The notes under the pieces: generated by a model
What the model was told of the DNA's origin: nothing
Seen by the model: the letters and a program-made list of their open reading frames with translations, nothing else
Database searches by the model: none
Program-made: the position numbers and the translations under genes
Part shown: positions 27,276 through 37,543 of the stretch, one piece after another
How positions within the stretch are numbered: the stretch's first letter is position 1
Layout: each line of letters opens with the position of its first letter
Origin: Ruminiclostridium papyrosolvens C7
GTDB taxonomy: Bacteria > Bacillota > Clostridia > Acetivibrionales > DSM-1351
Direction of reading: 5' to 3'
NCBI RefSeq assembly: GCF_000421965.1
Contig: NZ_ATAY01000085.1
Span: 115,872-179,871 of the forward strand
DNA: 64,000 nt

Positions 27276-30188
27276 TTATTTAGTAGCTGTCTTTTCGAAG
27301 TCAGCTACCTTGTTTGTAGAAGTGTCAGTAATTCCAGCAACTGAGTTGTATTTAACTACAGTTGAGTCTGAGAACTTCTTACCATCTTCAGGTGTAAGAG
27401 TTATTATGTTAGTCGAAGTACGAGTAACTGTTTTTATCTTCACATCACCTGATACTGAGAAACCATTCAATGTTGAAGCAGCTAAAGTAGTATTATCAAT
27501 AGCTTCATTGAATGTAACTTCGATAGTACCAGTAGCTGTAACCTTAACTGTATTAACAGTTGGAACAATTACGTCTGAAGCAGTTTCAGAACTAGTTGTT
27601 ATAACTGCACCTAAGTATGATTTAGTATCAACAGCTTTAGTACTATCAACAGACAATAGCACTATTGTCGCTGTAGGTGCAGCTTTAATATATGTTGCAT
27701 CTTCTTTAAGCTCTGCTCCCAAGTTAAATTCAACTACAGACTTTCCTTCGTCGTTTACTGTCACACTAGCAACTGATAACGCAATTTCCTCGTTATCTGC
27801 ATTTGCGAGTTTAAACCCAGTAGCAGTTATGGTTGAAAGTCTACCATCAAAAGTAACCTTTATTCTCTTCTTAGATATAGCTTCAACTTTTGCAATTTTT
27901 ATAGAATCCTCTGTAGGTGTCACATCTTTAATATAAGTTGCCAGAGTATTTCCTGCAATGTCTTTTACAAGACCAACCTTAATTAAAACTGCACCTGCTG
28001 TAAGAACAGGAGTACTCTTATCTAATACAATTGTAACTGACTTTCCGTCAGCAGCAGGAGTAACTGTATCAAATTCACCCAAAGCAACAAAACCTTTAGT
28101 GTCACCAAGATCCTTCATGAAGTTAGCCTTCACCAGAGTTGTAGGATCCATTTGTTCGCTAAATGGAATATAGATGGATGCCTTCTTGTTATCGTTACCT
28201 GCTGAATCTTTACCAACAACTATTTTTGCTGCAGTATCAAGTACTTTTGGAGCAACCTTATCAGTAAAGTTCAATGTTGATGTATAAGTGTCCATTGCAT
28301 TCATTACAAATGCGTTGTCCTTAACACCCTTGATTTCAATAGAATAAGATCCGCCACCCAATTCATCTGTAAATGCAAGCTGTACCTTATTAAGTGAATC
28401 GTCATTAACAAGAGTTGCACCAGAAACGGATATAACCTTTCCAGTTGAATCTTTGATTACATAGTTTGCTGTCTGTTCAGCTGTTGTCTTATCCAGCTTT
28501 TCTGAGAAGACAACTGTTAACTGCAATGTATTGTCGAACTTAACTTCTGTAACTGTTGGTTTAACAGTATCAAGAGTTATGTTCATAGGAATAGTTGTAG
28601 CCGGTAATTTGTTTCCCCATAAGTCCTGAATCTGAGTGCTATTTGCATCATCATATCCAATATACAGGTTAGTTGTTCCTAATGGTATTACACTACCTGA
28701 GAAGTCAATAGTAAGTGTTGTTCCTGCATCAGTAAGAGTTACCTTAGCAACCTCTGCACCATCAACTGTTTTTGTATCATTACCTTTTACAAAATATGTG
28801 TCTGTATTATATGTATGTCTGTATCTAACATTAGCACTCTTAACACTATCCTCGTTTAAAGGCTTGTTAGAAGTCAATACTACAGTCTTAGGGTCAGCTG
28901 ATTTCAAAGTAAGTACAGGAGCTGTCTTATCAATAGTTACTGTGAAGTCAACAGTTCTTGGAAGTACTTTGTATCCAGCGCAGTCAGTAACTTCTTTTCC
29001 CTCAAAGCTTATCTTGTGCGCACCCTCAGTAAATGGAACACCTACCGTTACAATCATCTTGTTAGTATCTAATTCTGAAGTCAATACAGTATAGTATCCA
29101 CCATCAATCTTATACTCAGTAGTTCTAGTAGTTTCTGCGTTAGTTTTATGTGCTATAGGTTCGCTGTATTCTACTGTAAGAGTACTTGGACCTGAAACTG
29201 TTACACCAACTACTGTAGGAACAGTAGTATCTTCAAACTTAACTGCATCACTCTTGTAAGTAGCTATATTCTTAACTTCAACTATAGCATTCTTACCATT
29301 GTCAACTGCTGTAGTAAGAGTTAATATAACAGTTTTACCATCTGCTTGCAGAACTGGCTTACCAGATCCTCCAACCAAGTCAGAAGTTGCACCTTCCTGA
29401 GTAACAACGTAGTTTTCTTTCTTTTCTGCATCAGCCTTTACAAGGTCTTTTGCAAATGTGATTTGAACCTGCTTCAAGTTCAAAGCTTTAACGCCAGTAA
29501 CTGTCTGAGCAGCTGGAGCAACTATCAAACCAGCTTTTTCAGCAACTGCTTTCTTAACAGCGTCTGTTCCAACTAAAACTTCAACAACTGTCTTAGTTGC
29601 ATCTTTAGCCTTAACAGTTAAAGTATCAAATACTACTGCAGTAGCAGCATCTCTTGTAAGATCTGCATCAGTAATATCATCTACGATAGCTGAAAGAAGT
29701 TTTCCAGCTGACTTAGCAGCTAACAATTCAACTGATGTAGCATAATCGTTCTCAGCTGCAAAACCGAGAGCGTTCATGAACATAGATGCAAGGTCTTTTC
29801 CCTTTAAAGGATCGCCAGCAGCTAACTTGTTGTTGCCACCTTTCATAACGCCTTCTTGAACAGCAAGAGCTACCCAACCTTCAGCCCATGCTGGAACTTC
29901 GTCAGCATCATCAAAGTTTGCGATTTTGGAAACATCTGCTGCTTCCATATCTTTGTCTGTCTTTCCTAATACAGTCTTTAGTACTAATACAGCACCTTGT
30001 GCTCTAGTCAAATCTTCACCAAGCATCAAGTCACCGGTAGTGTCTCCCTGCCAAATGCCAAGATCCTTAAGTACTGTTGCTTCATTTTCAAAATCGTATG
30101 AACCTGAAGCAGCGAATGCAGCAGTCATAGATGTTAATACCAATGCTACGGCTATAACAACTGCAGTAAGCTTTCTGAGATTTCTCAT
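27276..30188 (-). CDS. S-layer homology domain protein (970 aa)
   Basis: Likely major S-layer protein. Signal peptide at residues 1-27 (ending TAAFA). SLH-type region at ~30-215 (LTRAQGAVLVLKTVLG, VPAWAEGWVALAVQEGVMKG). The remainder is Thr/Val/Ala/Lys-rich with many Ig-like SbsA repeats of ~90-100 residues (recurring VTEVKFDN, IPFSEQMDPTTLVKANFMKD). It is paralogous over its full length to the next gene upstream, sharing ALNLKQVQITF-like, DLWGNKL and KANFMK elements. Codon use is narrow, as in highly expressed genes. It has AAGGAGG before the ATG, a consensus promoter and a ~155-base leader, and is closed by a strong terminator. Confidence 0.92.
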   Translation of the reverse strand: MRNLRKLTAVVIAVALVLTSMTAAFAASGSYDFENEATVLKDLGIWQGDTTGDLMLGEDLTRAQGAVLVLKTVLGKTDKDMEAADVSKIANFDDADEVPAWAEGWVALAVQEGVMKGGNNKLAAGDPLKGKDLASMFMNALGFAAENDYATSVELLAAKSAGKLLSAIVDDITDADLTRDAATAVVFDTLTVKAKDATKTVVEVLVGTDAVKKAVAEKAGLIVAPAAQTVTGVKALNLKQVQITFAKDLVKADAEKKENYVVTQEGATSDLVGGSGKPVLQADGKTVILTLTTAVDNGKNAIVEVKNIATYKSDAVKFEDTTVPTVVGVTVSGPSTLTVEYSEPIAHKTNAETTRTTEYKIDGGYYTVLTSELDTNKMIVTVGVPFTEGAHKISFEGKEVTDCAGYKVLPRTVDFTVTIDKTAPVLTLKSADPKTVVLTSNKPLNEDSVKSANVRYRHTYNTDTYFVKGNDTKTVDGAEVAKVTLTDAGTTLTIDFSGSVIPLGTTNLYIGYDDANSTQIQDLWGNKLPATTIPMNITLDTVKPTVTEVKFDNTLQLTVVFSEKLDKTTAEQTANYVIKDSTGKVISVSGATLVNDDSLNKVQLAFTDELGGGSYSIEIKGVKDNAFVMNAMDTYTSTLNFTDKVAPKVLDTAAKIVVGKDSAGNDNKKASIYIPFSEQMDPTTLVKANFMKDLGDTKGFVALGEFDTVTPAADGKSVTIVLDKSTPVLTAGAVLIKVGLVKDIAGNTLATYIKDVTPTEDSIKIAKVEAISKKRIKVTFDGRLSTITATGFKLANADNEEIALSVASVTVNDEGKSVVEFNLGAELKEDATYIKAAPTATIVLLSVDSTKAVDTKSYLGAVITTSSETASDVIVPTVNTVKVTATGTIEVTFNEAIDNTTLAASTLNGFSVSGDVKIKTVTRTSTNIITLTPEDGKKFSDSTVVKYNSVAGITDTSTNKVADFEKTATK

Positions 30189-30345
30189 GTTCTCAAATCC
30201 TCCTTGTGTATTTTGTAGCGGGTGGGCTTTAAATTCCAGAGCGGGCTACGCCTCTCCCACTATTTATAGCCCAACTCGTTCAACCTATTTTCCAAGATTC
30301 GGTAGCAATAGATTTAGATTACCTAAATTTACCTATCTTGATTCA
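30189..30345 (-). promoter_or_regulatory. structured 5' leader of the 970-aa S-layer gene
   Basis: The transcript leader, about 155 bases long, can form GGGCTA / TAGCCC (30243-30272). It can alternatively form GTGGGAGAG paired with downstream CTCT and CCCAC, whose 5' arm lies in the loop of the first hairpin. The two structures exclude each other or make a pseudoknot. I do not match it to a known riboswitch. Long stable leaders are common on S-layer mRNAs and may serve stability. Confidence 0.4.
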
Positions 30346-30350
30346 TATGT

Positions 30351-30379
30351 ATTATATCACTGGCAAATTTTGCAGTCAA
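30351..30379 (-). promoter_or_regulatory. consensus sigma-A promoter of the 970-aa S-layer gene
   Basis: TTGACT (30379-30374) and TATAAT (30356-30351) on the minus strand with exactly 17 bases between them, about 163 bases before the start codon. It is one of the best promoters in the window. Confidence 0.85.
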
Positions 30380-30420
30380 CGTGGTGATTTTAAGTGTAAA
30401 GAATTTGTAACAGAAATGAA

Positions 30421-30450
30421 ACAAACCCCGGTAATAATACCGGGGTTTGT
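30421..30450 (-). terminator. terminator after the 947-aa S-layer gene
   Basis: Twelve-base perfect stem ACAAACCCCGGT / ACCGGGGTTTGT with a six-base loop, followed by TTCATTT on the minus strand, 27 bases after the stop codon. Confidence 0.8.
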
Positions 30451-30477
30451 TTCATTTTATTTCTGATTAATTACTTA

Positions 30478-33321
30478 TTATTTAGCAATCTGAGTAAAGC
30501 TTGCTATCAAGTTTGAACCGTTATCAGCAATACCTGCTGCTGAGTTGTAAGATACTGAAGTTTGGTTAGCTACAAGACCTGTTCCTGTAAGAACAATTGT
30601 TGTTGCATCTCCGCCCTTCAGAGCTACTGTAGTTAACTTAGCATCTCCGCCTGTTACTGAGAAGCCATTTAATGTTGCTGCAAGAGTGTCTGCTTTGATT
30701 GCTTCGTCAAACTTAACTTCGATAGTTCCACCAACTACTGTTACTGATACTATTGAAGCAGCTATCTTATCATCTGCCTGTTTTCCAGCATTATCACTGA
30801 GTACAGTTCCTAAGAAGCTCTTAGTACCTGCTGCTGATGAAGCTGCGAGTGATACTGCATAGTTTGAAGATTTTGCATCAGCACTTAATTCAGAACCGAG
30901 GTTGAATATAACTTCTGATTTTCCGTCGCTGTTAACAGTGTGGCCTGCTACTGAAAGATTTATTCCGGTATTAGTACCGTTTGCTATCAAGCTGTAGCCT
31001 GCTGCTGTAACTGCTGACAATCTTCCGTCATATGTTACCTTGATTTGTTTCTTAGCGATTGCTTCAACCTTTTCGATTGCAATTGCATCCGCTTCAGGAT
31101 CTGCATTAGCCGCAAACGCTGCCAGGCCATTGCCTGCTGCATCTCTTATAGCTCCTACTACTACATTGATATCAGTTACTGCAGTAGTTCCGTTGTCGAT
31201 TACGATTGTAACTGACTTCTTGTCTGCTGCTACAGTAAGAGTATCGTTGTCACCAAGAACTGCTGCTGTTCCGTTATTTACAACCTTCATGAAGTTTGCT
31301 TTTACTAATGATGCTGCATCCATTACTTCACTGAATGGGATGTAAACTGTTGCTTTTTGATGGTTTGCATCTGATAAATCTATTAAATGTTTAGCTGTAC
31401 CAAGGGTTGGTCTAACTGTGTCATTTATGTTCATTGTTGCACTATATGCGTTCATTACGTTTGGAACAAGTGCTGTATCTTTTACATTCTTAACTTCTAC
31501 TGTGTAGCTACCACCACCAAGAGCATTAGCTGTTGAAGTTGTCAATGTTACTTCATTAACATCAGTACCGCCAAGTTCAGGTGTATTGATTGTAACTACT
31601 TTTCCAGCTGAATCTTTAACTATGAAGTTAGAAGCTGTTTCAGCAGATGCTTCTTCTACTTTCTTGCTGAATATTACTTTTAATGTTGAAGCGTCAACAA
31701 ATTTAACTTCAGTTACTGCAGGCTTAACTGTATCCATTGCTACTGACAAGTCAAGGCTTAATGCTTCTAACTTATTTCCCCATAAGTCTTGTATCTTATT
31801 TCCTGTATCACTGCTATAAGCAATGTACAGCTTGTTAGCACCAAGAGGAATTGGCTTTGCTGCCCAGTCAATTGTAATTTCTGTTGAAGAATTAACTGTT
31901 ACCTTAGCATCATTACCTGCTAATTCATACAGGTTACTATTGTAAGTATGTCTGTAAAGAACGTTTGCATCATTTACATTAGTTACAGGCTTATTGAAAG
32001 TCACTTTAACTTCTGTAGGTGATACAGACTTAACTGTTGCTACAGGAGCTGTAGTATCAGCTGCAACTGTAAAGTTGATTGTTCTTGAGATTACTTTGTA
32101 ATCAGCATAGTCGCTTACGTTTGTACCATTGATTTTAAGTGAATGTTCACCATTTGTGAGGTTAACACCAACTGTAACATCAACCTTATTGCTTCCGTTT
32201 GCAACTGCATTTGTTACAATGTAGTTACCATTGTCAATAGTGTACTCAGCGTTGTTGATTCCCTTTATAGGCTCGCTGTATTCAACTGTGATAGTCTGTG
32301 GCCCTGTTACTGATACTCCTGCAACTGTTGGCACAGTTGTATCTGCAACTGCAACTGAATCATTTGTATAGGTAGCAATAGTCTTTACTACAACCTTTGC
32401 TACTGTTCCGTTATTAAAGTTTGAACCCAATGTAACGATGGCTGTTTTTCCGTCTGCCTGAAGTGCTACTGAACCACCGCTTACTAGGTCAGTTGTTGAC
32501 CCACTGTTAAATGCATTGAAGTATTCAGCTTTTTCTACAACTGACTTATCAACTGTCTTGTTGAATACTACCTGAATCTGTTTCAGATTCAACGCCTTTA
32601 CGCTGTCAACTGCAAGAACTGCTGGAGTAGCTATAAGTCCAGCGTTTTCAGCAATTGCTCTGAGGTTTGGCTTAGCTTCTACTATTTTTTCAATTATTGT
32701 TGCTTTTCCGTCAGAGTATTCTGATGTCAATGAACCAAACATGATTCCTACTGCCTGATCTCTGAGAACTGACTTTTTAGCAAATGCAAGGTAATCAGCG
32801 ATTTCCTTTGCTCCATCAACCTTTGAAAGCTGATTGATTGCTTCAGTCCAGCTGGATACTGTGTATCCGAGTTGCTTTAGAATAAGAGTTGCAAATTGTC
32901 CTCCGAGAAGAGCCTCGTCAGCATTTACAAATACATCCCCGGTAGTTGTGTCTTTTGAACCTGACATAATATTGTTCTTAACTAAGTAAGCCAATCTTTT
33001 CTTTGCATATGTAGGTATTTTGTCAGCATCTGCAAAATCCTTCAGAATTGCATTTGCTTCTTCTTCGGTTAATGCTTGTGCAGCAGTATCCATATTGAAG
33101 AGTTTTGCTAATAAAGTTGCACCCTGTCCTCTTGTAAGTGATGTTTCAAGAGATGGTACAAATGAAGTATCGCTCGTTCCAGCATATAATTCCAGCTGAT
33201 TGAGAACACTAGCCTTTTCTCCGTTTACCGGAGTGTATGCGGCTGCAAATGTTGGTACTACTGATGACAACATAATTGCACCGGCAACAACTGCAGCAGA
33301 AATCTTTTTAAAATTTCCCAT
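30478..33321 (-). CDS. S-layer homology domain protein (947 aa)
   Basis: Paralogue of the downstream 970-residue S-layer protein. Signal peptide MGNFKKISAAVVAGAIMLSS ending near TFA-AA. SLH-type region at ~25-210 (LTRGQGATLLAKLFNMD, IPTYAKKRLAYLVKNNIMSG). Ig-like repeats then run to the C-terminus, rich in Thr, Ala, Val and Asn with very few aromatic residues. ATG 33321 follows GGGGAGGA, so eleven earlier in-frame codons are rejected. It has its own promoter and terminator, so the two large S-layer genes are separate units that probably arose by tandem duplication. Confidence 0.92.
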   Translation of the reverse strand: MGNFKKISAAVVAGAIMLSSVVPTFAAAYTPVNGEKASVLNQLELYAGTSDTSFVPSLETSLTRGQGATLLAKLFNMDTAAQALTEEEANAILKDFADADKIPTYAKKRLAYLVKNNIMSGSKDTTTGDVFVNADEALLGGQFATLILKQLGYTVSSWTEAINQLSKVDGAKEIADYLAFAKKSVLRDQAVGIMFGSLTSEYSDGKATIIEKIVEAKPNLRAIAENAGLIATPAVLAVDSVKALNLKQIQVVFNKTVDKSVVEKAEYFNAFNSGSTTDLVSGGSVALQADGKTAIVTLGSNFNNGTVAKVVVKTIATYTNDSVAVADTTVPTVAGVSVTGPQTITVEYSEPIKGINNAEYTIDNGNYIVTNAVANGSNKVDVTVGVNLTNGEHSLKINGTNVSDYADYKVISRTINFTVAADTTAPVATVKSVSPTEVKVTFNKPVTNVNDANVLYRHTYNSNLYELAGNDAKVTVNSSTEITIDWAAKPIPLGANKLYIAYSSDTGNKIQDLWGNKLEALSLDLSVAMDTVKPAVTEVKFVDASTLKVIFSKKVEEASAETASNFIVKDSAGKVVTINTPELGGTDVNEVTLTTSTANALGGGSYTVEVKNVKDTALVPNVMNAYSATMNINDTVRPTLGTAKHLIDLSDANHQKATVYIPFSEVMDAASLVKANFMKVVNNGTAAVLGDNDTLTVAADKKSVTIVIDNGTTAVTDINVVVGAIRDAAGNGLAAFAANADPEADAIAIEKVEAIAKKQIKVTYDGRLSAVTAAGYSLIANGTNTGINLSVAGHTVNSDGKSEVIFNLGSELSADAKSSNYAVSLAASSAAGTKSFLGTVLSDNAGKQADDKIAASIVSVTVVGGTIEVKFDEAIKADTLAATLNGFSVTGGDAKLTTVALKGGDATTIVLTGTGLVANQTSVSYNSAAGIADNGSNLIASFTQIAK

Positions 33322-33448
33322 TACTAAATCCTCCCCTAGATGTTTTCTGGCCAATGGTTTTACAGGGATAAATCGGCCACTAGATTACGTCCCCGGCTTG
33401 AAATGGTTTAAAATCAAGGCCTTACGAGTAACTGCACGCCTTAATTTC
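33322..33448 (-). promoter_or_regulatory. 5' leader of the 947-aa S-layer gene
   Basis: About 125 transcribed bases lie between the promoter and the start codon. Stems visible include AAGGC / GCCTT and a GGCC / GGCC pair close to the ribosome site. It does not obviously share primary sequence with the leader of the paralogous gene. No other feature is seen in this gap apart from the promoter. Confidence 0.3.
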
Positions 33449-33454
33449 ATACTC

Positions 33455-33484
33455 ATTATAGCACCAGATTTTTTGTTGGGTCAA
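33455..33484 (-). promoter_or_regulatory. consensus sigma-A promoter of the 947-aa S-layer gene
   Basis: TTGACC (33484-33479) and TATAAT (33460-33455) on the minus strand, 18-base spacer. Confidence 0.8.
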
Positions 33485-33559
33485 CATAATCTGCGTTATG
33501 TAAATTAAATGTAATCCCCATGTAATAAAGGTTTGGGTAAAGATGGGTATAAAAAAGAA

Positions 33560-33590
33560 ACAGAGCTTGCCTTATTAACGACAGCTCTGT
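33560..33590 (-). terminator. terminator after glgD
   Basis: Stem ACAGAGCT / AGCTCTGT followed on the minus strand by TTCTTTTTT, 30 bases after the glgD stop. Confidence 0.8.
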
Positions 33591-33619
33591 TTTATAAGTA
33601 ATTGGTTACAAATTGAGTA

Positions 33620-34738
33620 TTACACAATAACATTTTTACCAATAATAATTGGCCATGATTTCTCACCCTTGAGGCATCTGTTTTTTGAAAGTACTACGTT
33701 TTTATCAAGTATGGCATAGTTGAGGGCCGAGTTTTCTTCAACAATACTTCCCTGCATTATAATACTGTCTTTTACGACAGCGCCCCGTTTTATGGTTACA
33801 CCTCTGAAAAGTACGCTGTTTTCAACCACTCCCTCGATAATGCATCCATCTGCAATTATTGAGTTCTTAACCTCTGCTTCTTCGTTGTACTTGGCAGGTG
33901 CTTCATCCTTGACCTTTGTATATATTTTTAATTTCCCCAGCAATTCGTTATTTACTACAGGGTTCAGCAGTTCCATATTACATTTGTAATACATCTGTAC
34001 CGTAGACATGCTTCTCCAATAGCCGTTGTATTTATATCCATAGATTTTGAGCTTATGGAGCATCTTTATTATAATATCAAGTACAAAGTCATAGTATCCA
34101 TGTGCAACGCTCTCTTCAAGCAGTGCAATTAATAATTCCCTTTTTATCATATAAATACCCAGGGAACCATTGAGTGTATTAGGATGCATGGGTTTTTCCT
34201 GAAAATCAATTAATCTGGAGGAACTGTCAAGTTGCATAACACCCATATTGGTCAGTTCCTCCATAGGTATATCATTCATTTCACGATAAGCTACAGTTAT
34301 ATCAGCATCTTTTTCCTTGTGAGCGTTGAGCATATCGTCAAAGGTTGTTGTAAATATACAATTGCCTTGGGAAATCAATACATATTCCTCATTACTTCTT
34401 TTTAGAAAGGTCAGATTGTTGTACATGGCGTCAGCTGTACCCCTGTACCAGCCCGTACCTTCATCGGATAAAAATGGAGGGAAAAGAAAAAGCCCGTCTG
34501 TTTTTCTATCCAAATCCCATTCCTTACCTGAACCAAGGTGGTCCATCAATGACCTGAAACTGTACTGAGCTATTACACCTATATTTGTAATTCCTGAATT
34601 AACCATATTTGAAAGTATAAAGTCAATAGCTCTGTATTTCCCTCCTACTGGCACTGCCGGGCTTGACCTCATGGTTGATAGCTCCTTGAGCTTTGTGTTA
34701 CGGCCGCCTGACATTATTATTCCCATTACATTTTTCAT
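33620..34738 (-). CDS. glgD: glucose-1-phosphate adenylyltransferase subunit GlgD
   Basis: Second subunit of ADP-glucose pyrophosphorylase (372 residues), probably regulatory and weakly or non-catalytic. The nucleotidyltransferase domain opens with [20 protein letters not shown], lacking the canonical catalytic GGxGxRL arrangement that GlgC has, and a left-handed beta-helix follows after ~270. In clostridia GlgC and GlgD form a heteromer that makes ADP-glucose for glycogen. The start overlaps the glgC stop by four bases (ATGA), implying translational coupling. No glgA or glgB is in the window. Confidence 0.92.
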   Translation of the reverse strand: MKNVMGIIMSGGRNTKLKELSTMRSSPAVPVGGKYRAIDFILSNMVNSGITNIGVIAQYSFRSLMDHLGSGKEWDLDRKTDGLFLFPPFLSDEGTGWYRGTADAMYNNLTFLKRSNEEYVLISQGNCIFTTTFDDMLNAHKEKDADITVAYREMNDIPMEELTNMGVMQLDSSSRLIDFQEKPMHPNTLNGSLGIYMIKRELLIALLEESVAHGYYDFVLDIIIKMLHKLKIYGYKYNGYWRSMSTVQMYYKCNMELLNPVVNNELLGKLKIYTKVKDEAPAKYNEEAEVKNSIIADGCIIEGVVENSVLFRGVTIKRGAVVKDSIIMQGSIVEENSALNYAILDKNVVLSKNRCLKGEKSWPIIIGKNVIV

Positions 34739-36015
34739 TCCGCCACACCACCTTTGAATACACTTTTGCCGGATTCAACATTTAAAGATGTAAAATCGGC
34801 TGCTGAAGCTCCTATATCAATCATAACATTCTTTCCAATTACAGCATCAGCAGGTATACTTGCCTGTTCTCCTACAACCGTAATTCCTGAATTGTAAATT
34901 CCTGACTTGTATTCATTAGGCACGTCTGCACCTTCTCCTAGCCTTGCCTTTTCGCCTATTATAACCTGTTCGCTAATTATAGACCTGTTTACATATGCGT
35001 TTTTACATATCCTTGAATTTGACATTATAATTGAACCCTGTATAACTGCTCCCTCTTCTATATAAGCACCTGGGAATAAAATGGAATTTACAACTGTTCC
35101 ATAAACTGAGCAGCCTTCAGCCACTATGGATTTTTTTACACACGCGCTACCAGCTATATAGTGAGCCGGCTTAACAGGGTTCGGAGTGTAAATTCTCCAT
35201 TCTGGATCGAATAAATTAAACTGGGGAACTCTGCTTACCAAGTCCATATTTGACTCCCAAAAGGCCTGTATTGTCCCTACATCTCTCCAATAGCCGGAAT
35301 ACTGGTACGCCCACAGACTTTTGCCATCTGCCAGCATTGCGGGGATTATGTTTTTTCCGAAATCATTTTCTGAATCGGAACATTCATTATCCTTTATCAG
35401 ATATTCTCTAAGAATTGACCAATTGAAAATATAAACGCCCATAGATGCAAGGGTGCTTTTTGGATTTTTGGGTTTTTCTTCGAATTCATATATTTTGCCG
35501 TTGGCATGGCAATTCATAATACCGTATCTGCCAGCCTCTTCATAAGGCACATTAATAACTGAAATTGTAGCATCTGCATGATTCTCCTTGTGAAAATCAA
35601 GCATTTTGGAGTAATCCATTTTGTAGATGTGATCACCGGATAAAATAATTACATAATGAGGGGAATACTTATCTATATACTGGATATTCTGGTAAACCGC
35701 ATTTGCAGTACCTTTAAACCATTCACCTATCTCGGCCTTTAAATAGGGGGATAGTATGGTAACACCGCCATCTATCCTGTCCATATCCCATGGTTTACCT
35801 ATTCCTATATGGGCATTGAGCTTCAGCGGTTGATATTGGGTTAGAACGCCTACTGTATCAATTCCGGAATTTATACAGTTACTAAGAGAAAAGTCAATTA
35901 TTCTATATTTCCCTCCATATAGAACCGCAGGCTTGGCCACATTCTTTGTGAGGACACCCAGACGGCTTCCTTGGCCCCCGGCCAGTAACATTGCTATCAT
36001 TTCTTTCCTAATCAT
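34735..36015 (-). CDS. glgC: glucose-1-phosphate adenylyltransferase
   Basis: Catalytic ADP-glucose pyrophosphorylase subunit (426 residues): ATP plus glucose-1-phosphate gives ADP-glucose plus pyrophosphate. Motifs seen are [20 protein letters not shown] (nucleotide binding), [24 protein letters not shown] with the metal-binding Asp, and [10 protein letters not shown], followed by a beta-helix domain. It is the first gene of the glgC-glgD operon. Together with the GH94 phosphorylase elsewhere in the window it connects glucose-1-phosphate to glycogen storage; that link is metabolic inference. Confidence 0.95.
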   Translation of the reverse strand: MIRKEMIAMLLAGGQGSRLGVLTKNVAKPAVLYGGKYRIIDFSLSNCINSGIDTVGVLTQYQPLKLNAHIGIGKPWDMDRIDGGVTILSPYLKAEIGEWFKGTANAVYQNIQYIDKYSPHYVIILSGDHIYKMDYSKMLDFHKENHADATISVINVPYEEAGRYGIMNCHANGKIYEFEEKPKNPKSTLASMGVYIFNWSILREYLIKDNECSDSENDFGKNIIPAMLADGKSLWAYQYSGYWRDVGTIQAFWESNMDLVSRVPQFNLFDPEWRIYTPNPVKPAHYIAGSACVKKSIVAEGCSVYGTVVNSILFPGAYIEEGAVIQGSIIMSNSRICKNAYVNRSIISEQVIIGEKARLGEGADVPNEYKSGIYNSGITVVGEQASIPADAVIGKNVMIDIGASAADFTSLNVESGKSVFKGGVAE

Positions 36016-36142
36016 TGCACCAACTCCCGGTTAACTGATTTTATGCTGCTTTAACGTACAATTTACTATTATAATTCTACATTTAATTTATATTTCCCTT
36101 TATATATAGTAGGGAAATTATCCCTTTATAACAAAATAGTTT

Positions 36143-36919
36143 TTAACAATGAGAAATAAGCCATTTAAAGGTTTTCAGCCTTTCCTGATTCTGTATATTA
36201 ATGCCGGAATCAAAAAAAACTACATTTCCGCCATCAACATTTGTACTAATAAGCTGCCTCTCCTCCAACAGACGCTTGAGATATCTGATTGTTCCTTCGC
36301 TTCCGTCTATTATATCAATAAAAGGAGGAAGTGCTTGTTTAAAAGCATCCCTGTATATAGGAAAATGAGTACAACCCAAAACAAAAGTTTTATAATTATC
36401 CAGATTAAAACCTTCCAATTTGTTTTTTATAACAGGTATTACCCTTTCATAATCAAATATCATATTTTCGGCCAGTTCAACCAGTTCAGGAAAAGGCAGA
36501 TAATCTACTACATGTTCCTGATCCACTCTCTGAACCAGATTGTGAAATTTTTCCTCACGAAGAGTCAAGGCAGTGGCAAGGACAAGAACCCTTTTTCCGT
36601 TACCATTCTGGACAGCAGGCTTCACCGCTGGCTCCATTCCTAATATCGGAAAATCATACATGCCTCTGAGTTCTCTTACAGCAATGCTTGTAGCTGTATT
36701 GCATGCTACAACAAGTGCTTTGATTCCTTGATTCACCAGAAATTCTACGGCTTGAAAAACGTACTTCCTTACTTCATCCTTTGTCTTTGTTCCATAAGGT
36801 ACATGTTCTATATCTGCATAATATATGTAATTTTCTTGGGGAAGCTGTCTTAGCGCCTCGCTTAAAACTGTTATCCCGCCAAAGCCGGAATCCAAAAAAC
36901 CTATTTTATCGGTGTTCAT
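36143..36919 (-). CDS. murI: glutamate racemase
   Basis: Cofactor-independent racemase supplying D-glutamate for peptidoglycan. The 258-residue length is normal. Both catalytic Cys regions are seen, VACNTATS (near residue 71) and VLGCTHFPIY (near residue 182), along with the opening IGFLDSGFGGITVL with the active-site Asp/Ser. Shine-Dalgarno AAAGGAG sits 13 bases from the ATG, which is long. An inverted repeat TTTCCCT / AGGGAAA at 36094-36118 lies just after the stop and may terminate the transcript. Confidence 0.95.
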   Translation of the reverse strand: MNTDKIGFLDSGFGGITVLSEALRQLPQENYIYYADIEHVPYGTKTKDEVRKYVFQAVEFLVNQGIKALVVACNTATSIAVRELRGMYDFPILGMEPAVKPAVQNGNGKRVLVLATALTLREEKFHNLVQRVDQEHVVDYLPFPELVELAENMIFDYERVIPVIKNKLEGFNLDNYKTFVLGCTHFPIYRDAFKQALPPFIDIIDGSEGTIRYLKRLLEERQLISTNVDGGNVVFFDSGINIQNQERLKTFKWLISHC

Positions 36920-36953
36920 CTAAATCCAATTACTCCTTTGCCCTTTGTATCTT

Positions 36954-37355
36954 TTAAAATTCCCTTCTGCGAGTGTTTTTAGACATTTTAGCCATAACAC
37001 CAAATATAATCCACCCTATAATGCAATAAATAATTGAAGGAAGAAAATATATAAAATACATCAAATCCTTAAACATTATAGAAAAATCACCGGTACCATA
37101 ATAGCTGTACATGGATATTCCTAAAGAATACAGTGCTGATAGTACTAGGCTGATAGGTATAATAACTAATGTTTCAGCTTCCCACAGTCTTCTGTACAAA
37201 AGTAGCATAGCAGCAGGGTATAAAATCGAAGTTGCTGCAAAAACGGAATAAATCCCGGCCATTGGCAGATTCAGCTGCACAATAATCATCAGCATTATTA
37301 CTATTATAATCGTATTGAAGATACTAATTCCCAATGTCCTGAAAACTCTTCTCAT
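36954..37355 (-). CDS. small four-helix membrane protein, unknown
   Basis: A 133-residue hydrophobic protein with four predicted transmembrane segments (about 10-32, 36-54, 67-88 and 100-122) and a basic C-terminal tail (KMSKNTRRREF). No family is recognised. ATG 37355 with GAGG five bases upstream is chosen over an extension of nine codons. It precedes murI by 34 bases on the same strand, so the two are probably co-transcribed. Confidence 0.65.
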   Translation of the reverse strand: MRRVFRTLGISIFNTIIIVIMLMIIVQLNLPMAGIYSVFAATSILYPAAMLLLYRRLWEAETLVIIPISLVLSALYSLGISMYSYYGTGDFSIMFKDLMYFIYFLPSIIYCIIGWIIFGVMAKMSKNTRRREF

Positions 37356-37481
37356 ATTTACCTCATCTACAAATAAAATCATATATTCAAACTTATTTAT
37401 TATTATATAATATCATGTTTCCGGTTATCAAATTTTATTAATATACAGTTGGGATAAATGTTGACAATCTAATATATTATG

Positions 37482-37511
37482 TTAACCATTTGACATATTA
37501 TTGAATATAAT
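37482..37511 (+). promoter_or_regulatory. candidate promoter of the 43-residue-repeat protein
   Basis: TATAAT (37506-37511) with TTAACC 18 bases upstream. Two TTGACA hexamers (37461 and 37490) sit at unsuitable distances. The stretch TATAATGTAGTAAAA also occurs at the ttcA promoter (39143). Confidence 0.5.
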
Positions 37512-37543
37512 GTAGTAAAAGCAAATAAAAAGGAGTGAGCATT

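Noticed and set aside
27247..27936. 229-codon plus-strand open frame
   Set aside because: It is the antisense shadow of the S-layer gene. Its Val/Thr/Ser-rich composition mirrors the biased codons of that gene, and it has no ribosome site.
28636..29094. 152-codon plus-strand open frame
   Set aside because: Antisense of the same S-layer gene, with no start signal and no recognisable protein.
29926..30387. 153-codon plus-strand open frame
   Set aside because: It overlaps the S-layer signal peptide and promoter on the opposite strand and is not supported by a ribosome site.
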